The translations under genes and the position numbers were made by a program. From the IMG/VR virus record IMGVR_UViG_3300003203_000001, positions 1 through 53,571 of that record: DNA of 53,571 bases; one strand, written 5' to 3'. Origin of the DNA: a virus. A model generated the notes under the pieces. It was not told the origin of the DNA. It saw only the letters and a program-made list of their open reading frames with translations, and did no database searches. Below, piece by piece: positions 45,717-52,414 of the stretch (position 1 is its first letter; each line of letters opens with the position of its first letter).

Positions 45717-46703
45717 TTAGCGGCGTCGGGCGCTGGGCACGTTGGCCGGCGGTGGCTGCGGGAACCCCGGCGGAACCGCCGGGAGGGTTGGCTCGGGGTA
45801 GTCGAGCTCAACGTCCTCCGGAGCCATCAGGCCAGCTGCGACCAGCACATCGTCGACGATCGGGATCGCGGAGCACCGGCAGCGGATCGGCTGTCCAGGA
45901 TGTCCTCGCTCGCCTGTGCGCTGGTTCACGACGGGCGGCTTCGCCCACTCCTGGATCGTGCCCTCGAGCACGCGGTGGTCGTGTCGCACCTTCTCGTCTC
46001 TCGAGGTCGACCACCGGTAGCGGCGAATGCCGAGATTCTGCTGGCGAAGCTGGTTCAGCTCGCCGTTGAGCTTGCCGATCTGGTCGCTCGCGATCAATGC
46101 GGCCCGCTTCTTGGGCATCTCGAATCGCGTCTGGATCTGCTCCGCGACGACGGTGTGGTGCAGTCCCTGGCGAGCAGCGCGAATCAGAATGCCCTTCAGA
46201 TCGGCAAGGTGCTCCTCGACCATCCCAGTCACGAGCTCGACGTTCTCCGACACAAACAGGTCGAGGTGATCAGCAATCCCCGTGACGTCATCGTACAGGT
46301 TGATCTTCGCGACCTGCTGGATCTGCCGCGCGAGGTCGCTCGCCTGCCAGCGCGATGTGCGCAGCGCGGCCTGCTGCGAGAGCATGAAAATCGCGCGCTC
46401 AGGGATTGCGGTTGCGACGCTGGCTTCGAGCTGAGCGAAAGCCTTCTCGATGTCGTCCTCGGCGGCGTCTGCGCGCGCGGTTGCTTCCGGACGCATCGCG
46501 TTGTGTGGATCGAGGATCGTGGGCAGCGCCGGGAGCAGGTCGCCCCGCACGATGGCGTGCTCGACGTCGACGATGTGTGCGAGCTGCCTGTAGTACAAGA
46601 GGCGCTCGTTCGACGGAAAGCGCGGCCTCGGCCACTTGCGCAGCTTCCTTCGCCGCACACCCATTGCGGCCTGCATGCGCAGCGCGTATTCGAGCGCTCT
46701 CAC
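45717..46703 (-). CDS. MuF-like minor head protein
   Basis: This is a 328-aa protein. ASDLARQIQQVAKINLYDDV, LIRAARQGLHHTVVAEQIQT, RAALIASDQIGKLNGELNQL, YRWSTSRDEKVRHDHRVLEG and HPGQPIRCRCSAIPI give the full Phage Mu gpF/SPP1 gp7 pattern with its closing Cys-Arg-Cys. It sits next to the portal and is usually ejected or head-internal. A Pro-rich tail ends it. Confidence 0.9.
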   Translation of the reverse strand: MRALEYALRMQAAMGVRRRKLRKWPRPRFPSNERLLYYRQLAHIVDVEHAIVRGDLLPALPTILDPHNAMRPEATARADAAEDDIEKAFAQLEASVATAIPERAIFMLSQQAALRTSRWQASDLARQIQQVAKINLYDDVTGIADHLDLFVSENVELVTGMVEEHLADLKGILIRAARQGLHHTVVAEQIQTRFEMPKKRAALIASDQIGKLNGELNQLRQQNLGIRRYRWSTSRDEKVRHDHRVLEGTIQEWAKPPVVNQRTGERGHPGQPIRCRCSAIPIVDDVLVAAGLMAPEDVELDYPEPTLPAVPPGFPQPPPANVPSARRR

Positions 46704-47095
46704 GGGGACTCCGGGTCGCGCTGAATGACCACTCCACGCCGCACGAGCTCAGGCTCGATCGTCGCCAAGATGCTCGCGCACGCCTTGCGCATGGAGTCCT
46801 GACGCTCACTGAGGCGGGGAATGCGGGGCTTCGTGAGAACGATGCAGCGTTCGACCGGCGCGAGGTCGGGCTCCTGGATCAGCACCTTGCGCATCGCACG
46901 AACGACCGCGACCCCTTCGTAAATGCACTGCGCACCGGTCCGCATGCGCGTCGCGATTGCGTCGCTGCACTCGCTCCAGCCGAGGAACATGAGGTCGTCG
47001 GCATGCAGAACCGGCAAGCTCAGCTTGCCGCCGAGCTCAAGCGCGAGCGAGGTCTTGCCGGCGCGCGGCGAGCCGATGACGGCGATGCGTGTCAT
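46700..47095 (-). CDS. P-loop nucleotide-binding protein, kinase-like
   Basis: This is a 131-aa protein. The P-loop is IAVIGSPRAGKTSLALELGG (residues 4-23) and the next part ADDLMFLGWSECSDAIATRM resembles small nucleotide kinases. A possible lid region is IVLTKPRIPRLSERQDSMRK. It overlaps the MuF-like gene by four bases. A kinase inside the head module is uncommon. It might phosphorylate a nucleotide or be an adenylate-kinase-like topology enzyme. Confidence 0.75.
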   Translation of the reverse strand: MTRIAVIGSPRAGKTSLALELGGKLSLPVLHADDLMFLGWSECSDAIATRMRTGAQCIYEGVAVVRAMRKVLIQEPDLAPVERCIVLTKPRIPRLSERQDSMRKACASILATIEPELVRRGVVIQRDPESP

Positions 47096-47107
47096 CGCCG
47101 CCTGCGT

Positions 47108-47332
47108 TCAGCCCAGCCCGGCCTTCTTATCGAGGTGGCGGATGTACTCGCTGAGCGTACCGGTCCAGCCCTCAGCGTCGGCCTGCTTCTGGAGACGCCT
47201 GTGTTTTGCCGAGACCATCCACCGCTCGCCCTCGTCGGAGAGTGGGATCGTGCCTGCCGGTTCGTCCGGCGTGTCGCGATCGGAGAGCGGTAGCGCTTCC
47301 GTGGCGTCCTTAGGCGCGTTGTCGTCGGTCAT
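47108..47332 (-). CDS. Small acidic protein after the portal
   Basis: This is a 74-aa protein: acidic N-terminus (KDATEALPLSDRDTPDEPAG) then a basic helix (WMVSAKHRRLQKQADAEGWT, LSEYIRHLDKKAGLG). It lies six bases beyond the portal fusion. It could be an immunity-type or head-assembly partner of the toxin-like domain, but nothing in its sequence proves that. Confidence 0.6.
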   Translation of the reverse strand: MTDDNAPKDATEALPLSDRDTPDEPAGTIPLSDEGERWMVSAKHRRLQKQADAEGWTGTLSEYIRHLDKKAGLG

Positions 47333-47338
47333 AGCGAA

Positions 47339-50254
47339 TCAGAAACCTTTGTCAGAAACCTGCTGCTCCGCCAACAGCGAGTCGTTGAGAGTCGGATGGC
47401 TGTGTACCCGCGCGGAAATCCGGCCCTCTGGGACCACGATAGCATATTCGTCCTCAACTCCCCACAGTGCGCCTTTCTGCGAGGAATGCTCGGCAACAAC
47501 CCTGGAATAATGGACTTTCGAGGCCATGACGACCCCCGTGCTGCCGGCGAACGAGGTCGCCACGTTCGGGTCCGACGTCCAGCTCGACACCCCCCGCGTC
47601 TCGACCAACTGCGTCGAACCAACGCCACCGATCTCCTTTGACGCCTTCGCTTGGCCTGCGCTGATGCCGCGATAGAGCGTCAGGTTGCCATCGGCGTCGA
47701 CGATTCCCTGTGCGCGCAACTCGGGCAGCTTCGCTGCGATGTTCACTTGCGTGGCGTGGTAGAGCGCTTGCTCCGGCGATCCCTTCTTGCTGAGGCCTTC
47801 CACCATTTGAGTCGCGTTGGCGTCCGAGCTGGTGTCGACCCAGCGCTGCGACCACTTCATCGCGCCGTCTGCCTTCTCCGGACCAGCCGCTTTCGCGATG
47901 TTCGCCTGCGCCGAGCCGTACCACTTCAACGCCTCGGCATCCGAATGCGTTCCGTGTGCCGCTTTGATTGCGCTCGCCATGGCTGCGTCGTTCTTAGCGC
48001 CGATCAGCGAGAGTCGGCCAGTGCCGATCGCCGCGTCAGCGTCCACGTGAACGCCGAGCACCTCATGTGTTCCGCCTTCGCCATACGCCTTCGCGACTTG
48101 GTTTTCGCGCGCTCTGGCGGCTTCGAGCTTCGTCTTGGCAGTCGCCAGCCCCTGCGAGTACGTATGCTTGAGGTACGCCCCGTGCGCGGTGGCTGCGAGA
48201 CCCTCGAGCTCCTTGACGTCCGACTCGAGCTTCGTAAGCCCGTGCGGTTTCGGAAGCGGCACCGGGACCTTGGGCGCCTTGACGTTCTTGTCCTCGGCCG
48301 ACTCCTTCTTCGCGGCTTGCTTCTTCTTCTTCTGCTGCGCCGCTACCTTCGCCTGCTGCTGCTTCGTGGGCTTCTTTTTCGGCTCGCTCGCCGCAGGCTG
48401 TTTCGCAGCCGCAAGCTTCTTACCCTTCGGGCCGCTCGGCACGCCCGGCGCAGCTGAGCTAGTGGTCTTCTTCGGTGCTTTTTTGCCCTTCGCGCCGGCG
48501 CTTGTCTTCGCTGCCTTCGTCGTGCCAGCAGACTTCGCGGCCTTGGCGCCCGCCGGCTTTTTCTTCTTGGCCTTCGCCCCCGCGCCGCCTCCACTGGTCC
48601 ACCGACCATTGGCGTCGCGCGGTTGGTTTGGATTGTAGTCCTCGCGCTCGGCGTCGCTTCGACCCTCGTCGAGGTCGTCCGGCTCGTCATCGGCCTCTTC
48701 GTTTTCGTCCGGCTCGCCGTCGTCGGACTCGTCTTCCTCGTCGTCGGCGACCTCTTCGTCGTCGTCGATCTCGTCCTCTTCCGCGGGATCTGCGTCTTCC
48801 TCGTCGGCGTCGCTACGCGGTTCCTCCTCGTCCTCCTCCTCGTCTTCCGCGCCTGGAACTGGCGGTTGGGTGGTCGCCTCACCCGGGCGAAGTCCCTCGG
48901 CGAGATCAGCCTGCAGCAGCTTGCGGCGGTGCTCGGCGTCGATCTCCGGGATCACCTTCGCGAGCGCGATGCCAGCTTCGGCTTCCATCTCGATCTGCGC
49001 AGTGACCAGGGCGACGTGCATGTCCGCCTTGGTTTTCAGCATCGTCGCGTGCTCAAGCTCGGTTGGCTGCCAGAGCGGGCGGAACTTGATTGCCCAGCGC
49101 TCCGGCAACTTCCCGCGCATCGGCGAGTCCTTCGAGGACATGATCAGGCGCAGCATTCGCTCCAGTCGCGGCTTCAGCTTGTCGGTCTGCTCGTCCTCGA
49201 CCGTGTCGTACCAGCCTCGAATATCGCTCTCGCCGGTCGCGTTGAGCCCTGCCGGCGAGCGCCCATACAGCAGCGTGACCGGCATCTCTGCCGCGCTCGC
49301 CGCGCGCTGCATCATGCGGTCCATCATCTCGGGCAGGCCGGCGAAGCTCGTCGCGACGCGCTCGAAGCTCTCTCGATCAGCGTCGACGAGCAGCGCGCGG
49401 CAGACCGAGCGCGCCATGTCCATCATCTGGATCCGAGTGCGGAGCTCCTCCTGCGAGCCGGTGGCGATCAGGTCGACCAGGTTCGCGATCTTCAATACGC
49501 CCTGGCTCGCATCGCTGATCAGGTGCGCCGCCGACTGCCAGCTCATCGCAGTCTCGCGCAGCGCGTTGTGCACGACCTGCAGCACCGAGTCCTGCCATCC
49601 ATCGTTGCGTTGCCCGATCGTCGCAGCGGTGAGCGCTCCCTCAAACACGATCAGGCGCGAGGCATGGATCAAGACGCCGGTGCCAGTCGGTGCTGCGCCG
49701 TTGGTACTGGTGCGGTTCACCTCGTAGAGCAGCGGCTTGTCGAAGTCCGCCGCCGTCACGTCCTCGTTGCGCGTCTTGATCGCGAGCTGCGGGCGCTTCA
49801 TCACGTTCAGGAACTGGATCGAGCGGATCGCCTGCTCGTTCAGCGGCTGGTTCGGTTCCTGCCCGTCGTCGGCGCCGATGAACACCGCTCCGCCGCCGTA
49901 GAGACGCGCCCAGGTCCATGCCTCGCGCAGTGATGGCACCACGCCGAGCTGGCCGAGATGGTCCATCAACTCGCGGTTACGCTCGGCGCTCTCCTCGAAG
50001 GTCGCCCCCTCGAGCTCGAGCTCGAAGCCGCGCCGAGTCGCATCACGCGGCAGCTTGGTAACGATCTTCTTCGCGAGGTCGTCGTCGTTGAACAGCGACT
50101 CGAGCGTGATGTCGCTCAACCGCACGCCGGGCACGACCTGCGTGTGGATCACCTTGTCGCGCACAGTGCCGAGGCCGGTCAGCGCGTTGATCCAGCTGTC
50201 GGTGCGAACGACGGCGCTAGCGACCGCGTCCGCTACAGCGCGCGCGACGCTCAC
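47339..50254 (-). CDS. Portal protein fused to an ADP-ribosyltransferase-like domain
   Basis: This is a 971-aa protein from GTG 50254. Residues 1-455 are a DUF1073 portal (LKIANLVDLIATGSQEELRT, LLYGRSPAGLNATGESDIRG). Residues 460-535 are very acidic (EDEEEDEEEP and more). NPNQPRDANGRWTSGGG marks about 545. Residues 555-650 are Lys/Ala-rich. The C-terminus (about 800-950) shows R-S-E motifs of arginine ADP-ribosyltransferases: LTLYRGISAG (860), VSSWTSDPNVATSFAG (894) and VEDEYAIVVPEG (931, ExE). Portals are usually 450-550 aa, so half the protein is an addition. Confidence 0.87.
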   Translation of the reverse strand: MSVARAVADAVASAVVRTDSWINALTGLGTVRDKVIHTQVVPGVRLSDITLESLFNDDDLAKKIVTKLPRDATRRGFELELEGATFEESAERNRELMDHLGQLGVVPSLREAWTWARLYGGGAVFIGADDGQEPNQPLNEQAIRSIQFLNVMKRPQLAIKTRNEDVTAADFDKPLLYEVNRTSTNGAAPTGTGVLIHASRLIVFEGALTAATIGQRNDGWQDSVLQVVHNALRETAMSWQSAAHLISDASQGVLKIANLVDLIATGSQEELRTRIQMMDMARSVCRALLVDADRESFERVATSFAGLPEMMDRMMQRAASAAEMPVTLLYGRSPAGLNATGESDIRGWYDTVEDEQTDKLKPRLERMLRLIMSSKDSPMRGKLPERWAIKFRPLWQPTELEHATMLKTKADMHVALVTAQIEMEAEAGIALAKVIPEIDAEHRRKLLQADLAEGLRPGEATTQPPVPGAEDEEEDEEEPRSDADEEDADPAEEDEIDDDEEVADDEEDESDDGEPDENEEADDEPDDLDEGRSDAEREDYNPNQPRDANGRWTSGGGAGAKAKKKKPAGAKAAKSAGTTKAAKTSAGAKGKKAPKKTTSSAAPGVPSGPKGKKLAAAKQPAASEPKKKPTKQQQAKVAAQQKKKKQAAKKESAEDKNVKAPKVPVPLPKPHGLTKLESDVKELEGLAATAHGAYLKHTYSQGLATAKTKLEAARARENQVAKAYGEGGTHEVLGVHVDADAAIGTGRLSLIGAKNDAAMASAIKAAHGTHSDAEALKWYGSAQANIAKAAGPEKADGAMKWSQRWVDTSSDANATQMVEGLSKKGSPEQALYHATQVNIAAKLPELRAQGIVDADGNLTLYRGISAGQAKASKEIGGVGSTQLVETRGVSSWTSDPNVATSFAGSTGVVMASKVHYSRVVAEHSSQKGALWGVEDEYAIVVPEGRISARVHSHPTLNDSLLAEQQVSDKGF

Positions 50255-51735
50255 GCGACGCCCAGCTCCTGTGCGACATTGTGCATGGCGGTCTGGTATG
50301 CGACGACCGCCGCCTTGTGAAGCCCCATGAACGCGCGGCTACACGCGTCGACGATGTCCTTGTGCTTGCCGTCGGGAAAGGCCTCGAGTTCGGCGAAGAA
50401 CTCGTCATTCCACGGCCCCTCGACGATGTCGACGTTTCCGGCCTCAACCTGCGTGCTGAATGGCCCTGCGTAAACGAGCTTGTCTTCGCGCGCGACCTCG
50501 GACTCGACGCGGTAGCCGGCGAGCAGACTCTTGGTGAGTGTTACGTCCACCTTGCCCGCTTGCGCCGGGTCTTGCCACACCAGGATCTTCACTCGCTTGC
50601 CGTCCTGGCTCGCGGTGTTCGCCATCACCTTCAGGACCTGGCCCGGGCTGCCGCGCAGCGACTCGATGTGCAGCACGACGAATCGTCCCTCGCGCGTGAC
50701 TCCCATCTTCACGCCGCGCGTCCATGCAGGATCTGGGCTCTCGTTGGTGACCTGGGTCGCGGCTTTGTCCCAACCGCGCACGACGACGATCAGGTCCGAC
50801 GGCGCTCGCTCGATCACGCGAAACCATCCGCGCCGGAAGTACAGCCCGGCGGCGGGCTTGATCCGCCAGTTGCCGCCGGCGCCCTTGCCCAACAAGCGCT
50901 CGCGCTCAACCAGCGGCAAGCTCATCAGGCGCGCGCGATAGCCCGGGTCCTGCTTGAGCAAGATTTTGTTGTCTGCGAGGCGCCCCAAGATGAACGTGAA
51001 GCTCGTCGGAGGGATCGTCTTACCTTCATCGTCGACCATTTCGGGGAAGCGCGCGGTCAGCTCCTCCGGCGTGTCGGCCCATTCCAGCACGTCGCCGATC
51101 CGGTAGAAGTAGCGGATCACGCCGCTGCGCTCCGGGCGCGCGTACTCGCCGCGCTCGTCGAGCCACCAGAGGATCATCTTCTTGACCCAGGACTCCGGGT
51201 CCGGGTTCATCGTCGCGCGGATGTACGACTTGACGCCGCTTGTGCTGCGGCAGCGCGAGTACAGGTACCAGAACTGCGTCTCGGTAAAGTGCGGCAGCTC
51301 GTCGAAACCGATCAGCGAGTAGCCCTTGCCCTGGTGCGACTCTTTGTCGGCTTCGTGCTGCAGGTGCCCGAGCTGCAGCGACGCGCCGCTCGGGAACACC
51401 GCGCGGAACGGGTTCTGCGTGAGGCGCGCGCCGAGCGGCGGATACCACTCGCGCATCAGCTCCCAGAGCGAGCCCGGCCCCTCGAGCTGCGGTGACGTGC
51501 GCCGGAAGATGATCCCGCCGGCGCCCTTCACGTCGTAGCAGCGCATACCCTCGAGCACGAGCCCGGAGGTTTTCGAGCTGCCGGCCTCGCCGCCGTAGAA
51601 GACGATGTCGGCGGTCGAGCTGAGGAACTTCTCCTGCGAGCCCGGCTGCGCGCCGATGCGCACGACGCGGATGCGCCGCTTACGCTTCTTCGTCTTCGAC
51701 GGTTTCGTCGCCGATATCGTGCGGGCGGCGTCCAT
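50251..51735 (-). CDS. terL: Terminase large subunit
   Basis: This is a 494-aa packaging ATPase-nuclease. The Walker A-like loop is DIVFYGGEAGSSKTSGLVLE (near residue 48), Walker B is YSLIGFDELPHFTETQFWYL, and motif III follows (SYIRATMNPDPESWVKKMIL). The nuclease half has VVVRGWDKAATQ and later KILVWQDPAQAG and DIVDACSRAFMGLHKA, with acidic metal ligands. It overlaps the small subunit by 56 bases in another frame. Confidence 0.92.
   Translation of the reverse strand: MDAARTISATKPSKTKKRKRRIRVVRIGAQPGSQEKFLSSTADIVFYGGEAGSSKTSGLVLEGMRCYDVKGAGGIIFRRTSPQLEGPGSLWELMREWYPPLGARLTQNPFRAVFPSGASLQLGHLQHEADKESHQGKGYSLIGFDELPHFTETQFWYLYSRCRSTSGVKSYIRATMNPDPESWVKKMILWWLDERGEYARPERSGVIRYFYRIGDVLEWADTPEELTARFPEMVDDEGKTIPPTSFTFILGRLADNKILLKQDPGYRARLMSLPLVERERLLGKGAGGNWRIKPAAGLYFRRGWFRVIERAPSDLIVVVRGWDKAATQVTNESPDPAWTRGVKMGVTREGRFVVLHIESLRGSPGQVLKVMANTASQDGKRVKILVWQDPAQAGKVDVTLTKSLLAGYRVESEVAREDKLVYAGPFSTQVEAGNVDIVEGPWNDEFFAELEAFPDGKHKDIVDACSRAFMGLHKAAVVAYQTAMHNVAQELGVA
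50293..50308 (-). repeat. 16-bp repeat, copy 3
   Basis: This is identical to the copies at 32935-32950 and 45672-45687. Here it is coding: it gives VVAYQ in the terminase C-terminus (AAVVAYQTAMHN), 6 bases before an in-frame ATG (50286). The portal start lies 38 bases further on. Confidence 0.8.
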
Positions 51736-52147
51736 TGTCCGGCAGGTAGAACTCCACGCGCGTGCGAGTTCCGCCTCCCTCCTCGCCGTCTCGATCGTCC
51801 GAGCCGATGGAGACGCCGACGCTGGGGTTCAAATTTCGACCATACAGCTTCGGGTACTTGCGCTCGAGGTTCCACGCGGCGGCCTTCCAATCGGACAGTG
51901 CCGCCTTCGTGATCATCGCTTGGTTGCGGATGATGTCGTCAGCCTCGGCCTTCTGCACGTCGAGCGCGAACTGTCGATACCTCTTCTCGCCGGCGAGTCC
52001 TCGCTCGACCCAGTCCTTCATCGCATCGGCGCTGACGCCGGCGGCCTGCGCCGCGACCTTCTTGAATGCGCCGGCCTTCAGGTGGCGCACGATCGTCTCG
52101 TGCACCTCCCTCGAGTAGCGCGGTTTGCCCGATCCCTTGCCGCCCAT
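51680..52147 (-). CDS. terS: Terminase small subunit-like HTH protein
   Basis: This is a 155-aa protein. ATG 52147 shares one base with the upstream stop. The opening GGKGSGKPRYSREVHETIVR is typical, then LKAGAFKKVAAQAAGVSADA and MKDWVERGLAG form the DNA-binding helix-turn-helix. WKAAAWNLERKYPKLYGRNL is a conserved small-subunit signature. It probably recognises the packaging start. Confidence 0.85.
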   Translation of the reverse strand: MGGKGSGKPRYSREVHETIVRHLKAGAFKKVAAQAAGVSADAMKDWVERGLAGEKRYRQFALDVQKAEADDIIRNQAMITKAALSDWKAAAWNLERKYPKLYGRNLNPSVGVSIGSDDRDGEEGGGTRTRVEFYLPDNGRRPHDIGDETVEDEEA

Positions 52148-52407
52148 CACTGCCTCTCCAGCCACTGTTCGAGCGTTTCGCCCTCACGCACGCGCACGAG
52201 CGTCCGCACGTACGAGCAGGTTGGCTCGTGTCCACCAAGCCCAGGCTTCAGGTCAGGGCGCTGCGTGAGGTCTTGAACTGGCGCGTAGCAGCAGCGGCAA
52301 ACGTTCGACGCTCCGTAGCGAGGGTGCAGCACAAAGTGAAACAACGCACATGCGTCTTCGACGTACTCGCATGTCTCCAGGGCGTTTTCGAGTAGCAACT
52401 CGTCCAT
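52147..52407 (-). CDS. Small Cys/His zinc-binding protein
   Basis: This is an 86-aa protein. ALETCEYVEDACALFHFVLH and NVCRCCYAPVQDL with a later HEPTCSYV offer four to six metal ligands. It lies between the ParB-methyltransferase and the terminase, with a one-base overlap. The family is unknown. The location suggests a packaging or regulatory accessory. Confidence 0.65.
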   Translation of the reverse strand: MDELLLENALETCEYVEDACALFHFVLHPRYGASNVCRCCYAPVQDLTQRPDLKPGLGGHEPTCSYVRTLVRVREGETLEQWLERQ

Positions 52408-52414
52408 TCGGAGT

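Noticed and set aside
48475-49933. Plus-strand frames over the portal linkers (Val/Leu-rich text)
   Set aside because: They are the complement of acidic GAC/GAG and Lys/Ala codons. No ribosome site or family support.
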